A DNA stretch of 64,000 nucleotides from the NCBI GenBank assembly GCA_965214945.1, contig OZ244029.1, forward strand, positions 1,116,001 to 1,180,000, given 5' to 3'. This stretch comes from JAAXHB01 sp965214945. Lineage in GTDB: Bacteria > Actinomycetota > Acidimicrobiia > Acidimicrobiales > Aldehydirespiratoraceae. Shown in pieces: positions 41,211-49,422 of this stretch. Position 1 is the stretch's first letter. Each line of letters opens with the position of its first letter. The notes under the pieces are model-generated. The model saw only the letters and a program-made list of their open reading frames with translations, did no database searches and was not told where the DNA came from. Both the position numbers and the translations under genes were made by a program.

Positions 41211-42191
41211 TTAGGGCGCGAGAAGGCCGATATTGGCCTTGGCCCGGGCGAGTGTCTTTGCCGCCACCGAACGGGCCTTGTCGGCTCCGACGCGAAGCAG
41301 CCGCGCCGTTTCGGCAGGGTCGGCCTCGAGTTCAGCGAATCGGGCCCGGATCGGGCGCAGCAGCTCCACCACGGCGTCGGTGGTGTCGGACTTGAGCGGC
41401 CCGTACATGCTGTAGTCGTCAGTCAGCGCCGCAGGATCCCGGTCGGTCGCGGCCCCGAGGATCGACAGCAAGTTCGACACACCAGGCTTGGCTTCTACGT
41501 CGTATCGCACGTCGGTCTCTGTGTCGGTCACGGCGGCTCTGATCTTGGAGGCCACCACAACCGGATCGTCGAGCAAGTCGACCGTGCCGCGCGGCGACTC
41601 AAGCGACTTAGACATCTTGTTCACGGGGTTCTGCAAGTCCATCACCCTGGCGCCGGCGCTGCTGATCACCGCCTCGGGAACGGCAAAGGTCTCGCCGTAG
41701 CGGGAATTGAACCGCTCGGCGATGTCGCGGGTCAGCTCGATGTGCTGGCGCTGGTCGGCGCCTACGGGCACCTCGTCGGTGTCGTAGAGCAAGATGTCGG
41801 CCGCCTGCAGCGCCGGGTAGGTAAAAAGTCCAGCTGAGATGAACTCGTGCTGGTCCGACTTGTCCTTGAACTGCGTCATCCGACGCAGCTCTCCGAACGA
41901 CACCGTGCACTCCAGTAGCCAGGAGCACTCGGTGTGCTCGCGGACGTGGCTTTGCACGAACAGCGTGCACACTTGAGGGTCGAGCCCCGCCGCCATTAGC
42001 ATCTGCGAGAGCCTCAGCGTCTCGCGCGCCAGCTGGCTGGGTGCCTTGGGCACGGTGATAGCGTGCAGATCGACCACACAGAAGAACGCGTCGGCGTCAT
42101 GCTGCATCCGCGCCCAGCGGCGGATGGCACCCAAGTAGTTACCGAGATGCAGCTCGCCGCTCGGCTGTATGCCCGACAGAATCCGCGTCAC
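41211..42191 (-). CDS. trpS: Tryptophanyl-tRNA synthetase
   Basis: A class I aminoacyl-tRNA synthetase of 326 residues. SGIQPSGELHLGNYLGA contains the HIGH-type motif and NKMSKSLESPRGTVDLLDDP the KMSKS loop. Length and order fit bacterial TrpRS. The GTG start has AAGG upstream. It lies 53 bases downstream of bfr on the same strand. Confidence 0.96.
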   Translation of the reverse strand: MTRILSGIQPSGELHLGNYLGAIRRWARMQHDADAFFCVVDLHAITVPKAPSQLARETLRLSQMLMAAGLDPQVCTLFVQSHVREHTECSWLLECTVSFGELRRMTQFKDKSDQHEFISAGLFTYPALQAADILLYDTDEVPVGADQRQHIELTRDIAERFNSRYGETFAVPEAVISSAGARVMDLQNPVNKMSKSLESPRGTVDLLDDPVVVASKIRAAVTDTETDVRYDVEAKPGVSNLLSILGAATDRDPAALTDDYSMYGPLKSDTTDAVVELLRPIRARFAELEADPAETARLLRVGADKARSVAAKTLARAKANIGLLAP

Positions 42192-42244
42192 GGCCTTGTG
42201 CCCCTCGCAGCCTTTCGCCCGGCTCGGCTTTCAGCGGCGGCCTG

Positions 42245-42724
42245 TCAGCCCTGGGCTTCGCCCATCATCGACTGCTGGTAGAGCTCAATGCCGATGTCGT
42301 CAATCAGCGAGAGCTGGGTCTCGACCCAGTCGAGGTGGTGCTCCTCTCCAACCAGCAGGTGCTCAAGCAGCTCGCGCGAGCCGGCGTCGCCTTTCTCCAG
42401 GCACAAGCGCACACCGCGTCGGTAACGGTCGACTGCGTCCTCTTCCAGCGCCAAGTTGAGCAGGAGCTGCTCTTTCACTGTCTCGCCGATGCGCACACGC
42501 CCGATGCGCTGCAGGTTCGGCATACCGTCGAGCAGCAGGATGCGCTCCATCAGCTTCTCGGCGTCGCGCATCTCACCGATGCTCTCGGTGCGGTAGATGC
42601 CGCCCAGCCGGATATATCCCCAGTCCTCGCAGATCTTGGCATGCAAGATGTACTGGTTGATCGCGGTCAGCTCAGCGGTCAGAGCCTCGTTCAGGAACTT
42701 GATGACATCAGAATCTCCGTGCAT
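42245..42724 (-). CDS. bfr: Bacterioferritin with substituted ferroxidase histidine
   Basis: Bacterioferritin oxidises and stores iron in a 24-subunit haem-containing shell. From the ATG start the numbering matches the family: Glu18, Glu51, Glu94, Glu127 and His130 are all present, as is the haem ligand Met52. His54, the sixth ferroxidase ligand, is Asp here (EMRDAEKL instead of EMRHAEKL). An in-frame GTG one codon upstream is an alternative start. The bacterioferritin-associated ferredoxin gene lies just upstream on the same strand. Confidence 0.93.
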   Translation of the reverse strand: MHGDSDVIKFLNEALTAELTAINQYILHAKICEDWGYIRLGGIYRTESIGEMRDAEKLMERILLLDGMPNLQRIGRVRIGETVKEQLLLNLALEEDAVDRYRRGVRLCLEKGDAGSRELLEHLLVGEEHHLDWVETQLSLIDDIGIELYQQSMMGEAQG

Positions 42725-42829
42725 CACCCGACTTTACCAGGGTGCCGATTGCTCGCCGCGGCGCGCCACGTTCTCGTCGGGCCTCCTTGCTGTTCAGCTG
42801 TGGCGGCCATTGAGGCTCTGGGACGGCTG

Positions 42830-43030
42830 TCAGGCTGAAATCGCTGGAACCGCTTGGGAGGCTTGCTTTTGGTGCCGGATTGCATCGAGGATGTCTTGGA
42901 TGTCCACAACACAGCGCCCGCAGTCGCGGCCTGCGCCGCAGCGGGCGGATATCTCGTACGTCGTTGCAGCGTCGGCGGCCAGTTCCGCGATCCGCCGGTC
43001 GCTCACCATGAAGCAAATGCACACGATCAC
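42830..43030 (-). CDS. bfd: Bacterioferritin-associated ferredoxin (Bfd-like)
   Basis: A 66-residue [2Fe-2S] protein: VIVCICFMVSDRRI with Cys4 and Cys6, and CGAGRDCGRCV with Cys37 and Cys40, plus an extra Cys31. Bfd reduces the ferric core of Bfr to release iron, which fits its place 105 bases upstream of bfr. The GTG start (AGG eight bases before) gives the family N-terminus; it overlaps the stop of a 29-codon frame upstream. Confidence 0.85.
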   Translation of the reverse strand: MIVCICFMVSDRRIAELAADAATTYEISARCGAGRDCGRCVVDIQDILDAIRHQKQASQAVPAISA

Positions 43031-43116
43031 GATTCGAACCTGTTGACGATTGGCACCGAAACTCTCTCCAACGTCTCCGTCCGGGCCCGCGCTACGAACT
43101 GCTTGTTGTCTGCCAT
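43027..43116 (-). CDS. Possible 29-residue leader peptide before bfd
   Basis: A small frame starting MADNKQFVARARTETLERVS ends with TGA that overlaps the bfd GTG (GTGA), the same coupling used by known genes in this window. It has no clear ribosome site but lies about 14 bases after an AT-rich TTAATAT, so it could be nearly leaderless. No homologue is recognised. Confidence 0.35.
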   Translation of the reverse strand: MADNKQFVARARTETLERVSVPIVNRFES

Positions 43117-43197
43117 AGAGACGACCGTAAATATTAAGCACACTTTATACTGAAAGTTCTATCGCATAAACTCAGCCTGGCGGCTAGTTTCAGCAAT
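43117..43197. promoter_or_regulatory. AT-rich divergent promoter region between bfd and scpA
   Basis: This 81-base stretch is the AT-rich part of the gap between the divergent bfd and scpA genes. TTAATAT on the minus strand and TAAATAT or TTTATAC on the plus strand are possible -10 elements, but no -35 element is convincing. No IdeR or Fur consensus is seen, although iron control of bfd would be expected. Confidence 0.4.
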
Positions 43198-43200
43198 GTG

Positions 43201-43944
43201 ATGTACCAAGTCCGAACGCCGGAGTTCAGCGGCCCCTTCGACTTGCTGCTGCACCTCATCATGCGTGACAAGGTCGACCTCTTGGCAGTCAGCATCGCCG
43301 AGATCGCTACCGGATACATCGAGGCGACTGCACATATGTTCGATAGCGACCTTGAGACCGCCACGGAGTTCCTCGCGATCGCGTCTGTGCTGCTTGAGCT
43401 CAAGGCTCGCAGGCTGCTGCCCAATGATGCCGAGCCCGACATCGGCGCCGATCGTGTCGACGTCAGCGAACGCGACCTGCTGCTCGCCCGAATGGTGGAG
43501 TGTCGCACTTTCAAAGACGTTGGCGAGGCGCTGGCGGGGTTGGAAGCCGGGGCGGCTCGCAGTCATCCCCGTTTGGTGGGGCTCAACGAGCAGCGCTTCG
43601 TGCGCCTTACCCCAGACATGCTCAAAGGGGTTACGGCCTTTGATCTGCGCGATGAATATCTGCGGATCACTGCCCGGAAACCCGAGCCGCGGGTTGATGT
43701 GAACCATCTTGCGCCTGCGGCGATGACCGTCGATGAGGCCGCGGACGAACTCCAAGCCAAGCTGTCAGCAGCGGGACGCATGACATTCCGCAAGCTCACC
43801 GCTGGCTTGAGCGATCGCATCGACGTGGTGGTGCGATTCCTGGCAGTGCTGGAACTGATCAAGCGCGGGCAGGCCGATGTGCGTCAGACCAGCGTGTTCG
43901 GTGACATCGTGATCGCCTGGACCGGGGAACGCCGCAGTGCCTGA
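43201..43944 (+). CDS. scpA: Segregation and condensation protein A
   Basis: The kleisin of the bacterial SMC complex, 247 residues. It starts YQVRTPEFSGPFDLLLHLI, typical of ScpA, has LETATEFLAIASVLLELKARRLLP, and ends in a winged-helix domain with FLAVLELIKRGQADVRQ. A GTG just before the ATG is an alternative start. It overlaps scpB by eight bases. SMC itself is not in the window. Confidence 0.94.
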   Translation: MYQVRTPEFSGPFDLLLHLIMRDKVDLLAVSIAEIATGYIEATAHMFDSDLETATEFLAIASVLLELKARRLLPNDAEPDIGADRVDVSERDLLLARMVECRTFKDVGEALAGLEAGAARSHPRLVGLNEQRFVRLTPDMLKGVTAFDLRDEYLRITARKPEPRVDVNHLAPAAMTVDEAADELQAKLSAAGRMTFRKLTAGLSDRIDVVVRFLAVLELIKRGQADVRQTSVFGDIVIAWTGERRSA

Positions 43945-44656
43945 GGCTGCTGCCCGAGGCCTGGCCGGCCGCGTGCGCGGAAACGGCGGCGGCGCCGGTG
44001 CCGCGGTCGACCGTGCCTCGGTTGAGGCTCTGCTGCTGGTTGCCGAGCAGCCGCTAAGCCCAGAGACGCTGGCGTCCTTGCTGGACTGCACGCCTGGTGA
44101 GGCCCAGGCCGCCTGCGAGGCGCTCACCGAAGAGTATGAATGGGAGCGACGCGGGTTTGCTCTGGTGAGAGTCGCCGGCGGTTACCGCTACCAAACCGCC
44201 CCTCACCAGTACAGTGTCGTCAAGCGCTTCGCCCTGCGAGGCCAGCAGAGGCGGCTGTCGGCGGCTGCGCTGGAGACGCTGGCCATCGTCGCCTACAAGC
44301 AGCCGGTGTCCCGCTATCAGGTGGGCGCGATTAGAGGAGTCGATTCCGATGCCGCGTTGCGCACATTGCGCCGTCGTGGGTACGTCGATGAGGTGGCCCG
44401 TGCACCGGGGCCCGGCCAGGCCGTGTTGTTCGGAACCACCTCGGCGTTTTTGGAACGGCTGGGTCTCGATTCGCTGGAGGAGCTTCCGCCGCTGGGCGAG
44501 TTCGTGCCCGAGGCGTCGGTCGTGGAGTCCTTCGAGCGCCGTCTCAGGATCGTGCCTGACCCCGATCCGGCCGACTCCGCGGATACGTCCCGCTCCGACT
44601 CGGCAGTGCCTTCGTGTGAATCGGAGGGCGCTTTGAACCGCCGACATGCGCCGTGA
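43937..44656 (+). CDS. scpB: Segregation and condensation protein B
   Basis: Two winged-helix domains (about 25-110 and 110-190) form the ScpB fold; VEALLLVAEQPLSPETLASLL and ALETLAIVAYKQPVSRYQVGAIRGVDSDAALRTL are the characteristic blocks, seen here in pieces across those regions. ScpB dimerises and binds the ScpA kleisin. The C-terminal 40 residues are an acidic, Ser/Asp-rich tail. It couples by four bases to rluB. Confidence 0.94.
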   Translation: MPEAAARGLAGRVRGNGGGAGAAVDRASVEALLLVAEQPLSPETLASLLDCTPGEAQAACEALTEEYEWERRGFALVRVAGGYRYQTAPHQYSVVKRFALRGQQRRLSAAALETLAIVAYKQPVSRYQVGAIRGVDSDAALRTLRRRGYVDEVARAPGPGQAVLFGTTSAFLERLGLDSLEELPPLGEFVPEASVVESFERRLRIVPDPDPADSADTSRSDSAVPSCESEGALNRRHAP

Positions 44657-45435
44657 CACCCGGATCGGGTGAGGCGCCCGCGGGTGAGCGGCTTCAGAAA
44701 GTGCTGGCCCGCGCTGGTTTCGGCAGCCGGCGCGCCTGCGAGAAGCTGATCTCGGCCGGCCGGGTCCGCGTCGACGGCGAAGTGGCTCGCCTTGGCGTCC
44801 GCGTCACTATCGAGAATGCCGTTGTGGAGGTTGAAGGAGCGGTTGTCGGCGTGCGCCCCGGACTGGTGAGGTATCTTCTCAATAAGCCCACTGGCGTGGT
44901 GTGCACCGCGTCGGACCCTCAGGGCCGTCCGATCGTGACAGACCTGGTACCGGCGGTGCCAAGGGTGTTCCCTGTGGGGCGGCTCGACCTCGAAACTGAG
45001 GGTCTGCTGTTGCTCACTAACGACGGTGAGCTGGCCTTTCGGCTCACACATCCGTCCCACGGAATCGATAAGGAGTATCTGGCTCATGTGCAGGGCTCGC
45101 CTTCGCGGGGCGCGCTGCGGGCGCTGCGCGAGGGTGTTGACCTCAACGACGGGCGCACCGCGCCAGCGAAGGCCTCGCTGGTGTCGCCCGGCGTCGTGCG
45201 TCTGACCATCTCAGAGGGGCGCAACAGGCAGGTGCGCCGCATGTGCGCGGCTGTCGGGCATCCAGTGCTGCGCCTGGTGCGAACCAGGATCGGGCCGCTG
45301 AAGGACCATCGACTGCGCCCGGGATCGTGGAGGCGGCTATCGCGCTCAGAGACCCGTGCGCTTGAGCGTGCCACGGCGCTGCGGGCGGGGATAGGCAGAA
45401 GCGTCGGCTCCGGCGCTGACGGCACCCGGCGGTAG
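44653..45435 (+). CDS. rluB: Ribosomal large-subunit pseudouridine synthase RluB
   Basis: A pseudouridine synthase of the RsuA/RluB group, 260 residues. An S4 domain (ERLQKVLARAGFGSRRACEKL) precedes the catalytic domain with VGRLDLETEGLLLLTNDG, whose Asp is the nucleophile, and EGRNRQVRRMCAAVGHPV. The scpA-scpB-rluB order is standard in Gram-positive bacteria. The start overlaps the scpB stop (GTGA). Confidence 0.94.
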   Translation: MTPGSGEAPAGERLQKVLARAGFGSRRACEKLISAGRVRVDGEVARLGVRVTIENAVVEVEGAVVGVRPGLVRYLLNKPTGVVCTASDPQGRPIVTDLVPAVPRVFPVGRLDLETEGLLLLTNDGELAFRLTHPSHGIDKEYLAHVQGSPSRGALRALREGVDLNDGRTAPAKASLVSPGVVRLTISEGRNRQVRRMCAAVGHPVLRLVRTRIGPLKDHRLRPGSWRRLSRSETRALERATALRAGIGRSVGSGADGTRR

Positions 45436-45446
45436 CATCGCCAGCA

Positions 45447-46511
45447 GTGTCGGAGTCTCGCACCGCAATCGTCGCCGGCACCGGTCTGATCGGGGGCTCC
45501 GTGGGCATGGCGCTGCGCAAGGCCGGCTGGTGCGTGACCGGCATCGAGCCCGACCGCCAGCGGGCAGAGTCGGCAGTCTCCGCGGGCGCCGTCGACCGGA
45601 TCGGCAGCGCCGGCCCGTGCGACTTGGCTGTCGTGGCCACCCCGGTGGGGTCACTGGCGCCGGTCGCCCGTGAGCTCCTCGACGCGGGTGCCGCCGTCGT
45701 GACCGACGTGGGCAGCGTGAAGGTTCCTGTCACAACCGAGATCCGCGACGCCCGCTTCGTTGCGGGCCACCCCATGGCCGGTAACGAGCAAGAGGGCCTC
45801 ACCGGTGCCAGCCCCTACCTCTTCGAGGGAGCGGTATGGGTGCTCACGCCCACCGCTCACACCGACGACGGCGCCTTGGCCAAGGTAAGAGAATTCGTGT
45901 CGGGCTTCGGCGCCCAAGTGATTGCGCTGTCGCCGCAGCGCCATGACGCGCTCGTCGCGGTAGTGTCGCACGTGCCGCATCTCACAGCTGCGACGCTCGT
46001 GCGGATCGCCGATAGCCGCTCCTCAGAGCATCGGGCGGTGTTGCGGCTGGCGGCTGGCGGATTCCGCGACATGACAAGGGTGGCGTCGGGCGATCCCGCG
46101 ATTTGGCCGGAGATCTGCGCGGAGAACAGCGAAGCGATCACCGAAGTGCTCGACGAGCTGGTTGAGGAGCTTCTGGCGCTGCGGGCCATCGTCTCCGACG
46201 ACGACCGCGGCGAGCTGCTCGCCCGGCTCGAGGCTGCCCGACAGACCCGGTTGACGCTGCCTACGACAGCGCCCGAGCCGTACCGGATCACCGAGGTACG
46301 CATCCCTGTGCCTGACGAGAAGGGCCAGCTGGCGAGGATCACCACGCTCGCTTCCGACTTGGACGTCAACATCTACGACCTTGACATAGCTCATTCCGTT
46401 GAGGGCCCCCTCGGAGTGGTGATCGCTCTGGTTGAAAGCGAAACCGCGCCGCTGTTCCGCGACGAACTTGCTGAACTTGGGTACCACCCGCTGCTCGCCG
46501 CCCTCAGCTGA
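45447..46511 (+). CDS. tyrA: Prephenate dehydrogenase with C-terminal ACT domain
   Basis: Converts prephenate to 4-hydroxyphenylpyruvate for tyrosine. The 354-residue protein has an NAD-binding GTGLIGGSVGMALRKAG, the substrate region GHPMAGNEQEGLTGASPYLFEG with the catalytic histidine, and a C-terminal ACT domain (about 280-354) for tyrosine feedback. GTG start 11 bases after rluB. aroA follows, so shikimate and tyrosine steps are together. Confidence 0.92.
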   Translation: MSESRTAIVAGTGLIGGSVGMALRKAGWCVTGIEPDRQRAESAVSAGAVDRIGSAGPCDLAVVATPVGSLAPVARELLDAGAAVVTDVGSVKVPVTTEIRDARFVAGHPMAGNEQEGLTGASPYLFEGAVWVLTPTAHTDDGALAKVREFVSGFGAQVIALSPQRHDALVAVVSHVPHLTAATLVRIADSRSSEHRAVLRLAAGGFRDMTRVASGDPAIWPEICAENSEAITEVLDELVEELLALRAIVSDDDRGELLARLEAARQTRLTLPTTAPEPYRITEVRIPVPDEKGQLARITTLASDLDVNIYDLDIAHSVEGPLGVVIALVESETAPLFRDELAELGYHPLLAALS

Positions 46512-46550
46512 CCGCACGCTGCGGGTTGATCGGTTCAGTTGGACCCGGCC

Positions 46551-47855
46551 ATGACGGGTACCCCGCGGGCAATCGAGCCCCTCGTGTCGCCTCCGCGGGC
46601 GACTCTGACACTTCCCGGCTCCAAGAGCATCACCAACCGGGGGTTGGTATGTGCCGCGCTAGCCGATGGCGTCACGCGGATCGAAGGCGCCCTTTTCGCA
46701 GATGACACACTCGCTATGGCCCGCGCTGTCACCGTGCTCGGTGCCGGGGTCGAAGCTGACCGCTCTGCTGCCCGCTTCACGGTGAGGGGCGTCGCCGGGC
46801 CGCCCCGACCGGCTTCGAAAGCGGCGATCGACGCCCGAATGTCCGGCACTACCAGCCGGTTCGCGGCGCCTGTCGCGGCAGCAGCCTCGTCGGAGGTATT
46901 GATCGACGGGCACCCGCAGCTGCGGGCAAGGCCTTTCGGCGACCTGGTCGAGGCGCTGAGACACCTCGGAGCCCGCGTTGACTCCGGCGGTGCCGGCGGA
47001 CTTCCGCTTCGAGTGTGCGGCCCCATCGGCTCAGGCCCTGTGACAGTCGCCGCTGACCGCTCCAGCCAGTTCCTGTCGGGGCTGATGCTCGTCGGACCCG
47101 TCCTCCCCGACGGCCTGACGATCACACCCGGCTCCGTCCCTGTGAGCCTGCCGTACGTGGAGATGACCGCTTCCGTGATGAGGTCCTTCGGAGCCCAGGT
47201 CGAGATCGGGCCCGCCGAGGTGCGAGTCGACGGAGGCGGCTACAGCTCGCCCGGCCGCTACTCGGTGGAGCCAGACGCTTCGGCGGCATCCTACTTCTGG
47301 GCGGCGGCGGCTGTAACCGGCGGAACGGTCGGTGTGCGGGATCTCAGCAGCTCGTCAATCCAGGGCGACGTGGGTTTCGCAGAGGTGCTCGAATCGATGG
47401 GCGCGACTATCACAACGGGAGAACTCGGCGAGACGGTCGTGACGGGCGGACCGCTGCGAGGCGCGGACATCGACCTGCGCGACCTCTCCGACACCGCTCC
47501 TACTCTTGCGGTGACCGCCGCGCTTGCGCGCGGTGCCACCACAGTAACCGGCATCGGGTTCATCCGAGGCAAGGAAAGCGACCGTATTGCAGCACCGGTC
47601 GCTGAACTGCAGCGCTGCGGCGTTGATGCCACCGAGAACGCCGACGGGTTCACCGTCAAGCCCGGCGGCAAGCCGTCTGGCGCGAGGATCCGCACCTACG
47701 ACGACCATCGAATGGCCATGGCATTCTCGGTCTTGGGCCTCGTGGTGCGTGGCGTGGAGATAGAGAACCCGGTGTGCGTCGCCAAGACTTTCCCCGAGTT
47801 CTTCGACACGCTTGAAGAGCTGCGGTTGAGCACCCCGAGCCTCGGGTTGCGGTGA
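46551..47855 (+). CDS. aroA: 3-phosphoshikimate 1-carboxyvinyltransferase (EPSP synthase)
   Basis: The sixth step of the shikimate pathway. The 434-residue protein has LPGSKSITNRGLVCAALADG for PEP and shikimate phosphate, a MSGTTSRFAAPVAAAA block, DRSSQFLSGLM and the late DDHRMAMAFSVLG. The usual LRFLAP segment reads SRFAAP. The ATG is preferred over a TTG four codons upstream. Its stop overlaps the cmk GTG. Confidence 0.94.
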   Translation: MTGTPRAIEPLVSPPRATLTLPGSKSITNRGLVCAALADGVTRIEGALFADDTLAMARAVTVLGAGVEADRSAARFTVRGVAGPPRPASKAAIDARMSGTTSRFAAPVAAAASSEVLIDGHPQLRARPFGDLVEALRHLGARVDSGGAGGLPLRVCGPIGSGPVTVAADRSSQFLSGLMLVGPVLPDGLTITPGSVPVSLPYVEMTASVMRSFGAQVEIGPAEVRVDGGGYSSPGRYSVEPDASAASYFWAAAAVTGGTVGVRDLSSSSIQGDVGFAEVLESMGATITTGELGETVVTGGPLRGADIDLRDLSDTAPTLAVTAALARGATTVTGIGFIRGKESDRIAAPVAELQRCGVDATENADGFTVKPGGKPSGARIRTYDDHRMAMAFSVLGLVVRGVEIENPVCVAKTFPEFFDTLEELRLSTPSLGLR

Positions 47856-48610
47856 CTGCGGCTGCTTCTGCGGGTCTGGCAGCGGTGGCTTCAGGGGTGG
47901 CAGAATCAGAGCCGGTGAGGGTTATCGCCATCGACGGCCCGGCCGGTTCGGGCAAGACGACCGTGGCCAGGGCGTTGGCGGACGCGCTCGGCTTGGAGTT
48001 CCTCAACACCGGCGCGATGTACCGGGCCGTGGCCTTTGCGGTGCTGCGCGCTGGAGGTGATCCCGGCGACCGCGCCCTCGCGGCTGCCGTCGCCCGCCGC
48101 GCTGACATACGGGTTGAGGGTGATGTGGTGACTGTGGACGGCGTTGACGCGTCCGCCGAGATCCGCGGCCCGGAGGTGACGCGCTCTGTCAGCGCGGTCG
48201 CTGCCAACCCCGATGTTCGAGCCGAGATGGTCGCTGCCCAAAGGGGCTGGGCCACACGACGGGACGGCGGAGTGCTCGAAGGGCGCGACATCGGCACGGT
48301 CGTCTTTCCCGATGCCGAGTTCAAGGCCTATCTCACCGTTGCGCCCGCCGAGGGCGCCCGGCGCAGGGCACTGCAAGAAGGCGCGATCCGTTCCCTGGAC
48401 GACACCGGCGTGGCCGAGACCGTGCAGGCTGTTGCTGCCGATCTGGGATGGCGCAATCACCTCGATTCCACACGCGAAGTTGATCCGCTGACGGCCGCTG
48501 CCGACGCAGTTACGGTCGACACCACCAGCCGCACTTCTGCCGAGACGGTTGATCTGATCCTCGGCCTGATCGAGTCGTCCCGAGCGGCTGTCGGCCGGGC
48601 TGGACCGTGA
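47852..48610 (+). CDS. cmk: Cytidylate kinase
   Basis: Phosphorylates CMP and dCMP. The 252-residue protein has the P-loop IDGPAGSGKTTVARALADALG, NTGAMYRAVAFAVLRAG and the late LEGRDIGTVVFPDAEFK. The first 22 residues precede conserved sequence and a GTG just before VIAIDGPAG is an alternative start. Coupled by four bases on both sides, between aroA and plsC. Confidence 0.94.
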   Translation: MTAAASAGLAAVASGVAESEPVRVIAIDGPAGSGKTTVARALADALGLEFLNTGAMYRAVAFAVLRAGGDPGDRALAAAVARRADIRVEGDVVTVDGVDASAEIRGPEVTRSVSAVAANPDVRAEMVAAQRGWATRRDGGVLEGRDIGTVVFPDAEFKAYLTVAPAEGARRRALQEGAIRSLDDTGVAETVQAVAADLGWRNHLDSTREVDPLTAAADAVTVDTTSRTSAETVDLILGLIESSRAAVGRAGP

Positions 48611-49422
48611 GCCGCAGCGTCTACGGTAGGCGCGGTCAGCCCGGCTCTGCGCGCGGCGCGCGGACCCGAAGCCGACAATCGCTGCCGGGCCGCATCTGCT
48701 ACCGAGTGCTGTGGTGCGCGGTGTTCGCGCTGGTGAAGGCGCTGTTCCGTCTGCGCGTAGAGGGCAAGGAAAACTTTCCTCGTGGGCCCTTCATCCTCGC
48801 GCCGATGCATCGTTCGTTCATCGATACGCCCATCGCGGCGATGCTTACGATGCGGCGGCTTCGGTTCATGGGCAAGGAGAGCCTTTGGGACAACAAACCG
48901 CTGGGAGCGTTCCTGTCGGTTATGGGCGGCTTTCCGGTGGAGCGGGGAACCGCCGACCGCGTCGCCCTACGCGCCGCGGGCGACGTGCTCGCCCTGGGCG
49001 AGCCGCTGGTGATGTTCCCCGAGGGCACTCGCAGGACGGGTGATCGCGTGCGGCGCGCCGACATGCTCGACGGGCCGGCCTTTGTGGCAGCCCGGGCGGG
49101 CGTGCCGATCGTGCCGGTGGGCTTGGGCGGCACGGTTCGGGCGCTGCCGGTGGGCGCCAGAGTGCCCCGCCCGCTCCGTGTCGTGGCGGTTGTCGGCGAT
49201 CCGCTGCATCCGCCTCCCAAAGTGCGAGGACGGGTGCCGAGGCGCGCGGTGAGGAAGCTGACCGACGCGCTCTTCGACGAACTCAGCGACCTTTATGTAG
49301 AGGCGAGGGTGCTGGCAGGCGACGAGCCTCCGCCGAGAGCCTCCGCCGGGCCGTCCCACGACGAGTCGTCCTTCCAGGATTGTCCTGTGCGGAAGCTGTC
49401 ACCCAAACAGTCCAGGACGTGA
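48607..49422 (+). CDS. plsC: 1-acyl-sn-glycerol-3-phosphate acyltransferase (PlsC family)
   Basis: The 271-residue protein has the HX4D catalytic motif in APMHRSFIDTPIAAML and the acceptor motif VMFPEGTRRTGD, with a hydrophobic N-terminal helix. It adds the second acyl chain to lysophosphatidic acid. It closes the scpA-to-plsC operon. Its final 130 bases overlap the 3' end of the convergent ispH. Confidence 0.9.
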   Translation: MSRSVYGRRGQPGSARGARTRSRQSLPGRICYRVLWCAVFALVKALFRLRVEGKENFPRGPFILAPMHRSFIDTPIAAMLTMRRLRFMGKESLWDNKPLGAFLSVMGGFPVERGTADRVALRAAGDVLALGEPLVMFPEGTRRTGDRVRRADMLDGPAFVAARAGVPIVPVGLGGTVRALPVGARVPRPLRVVAVVGDPLHPPPKVRGRVPRRAVRKLTDALFDELSDLYVEARVLAGDEPPPRASAGPSHDESSFQDCPVRKLSPKQSRT

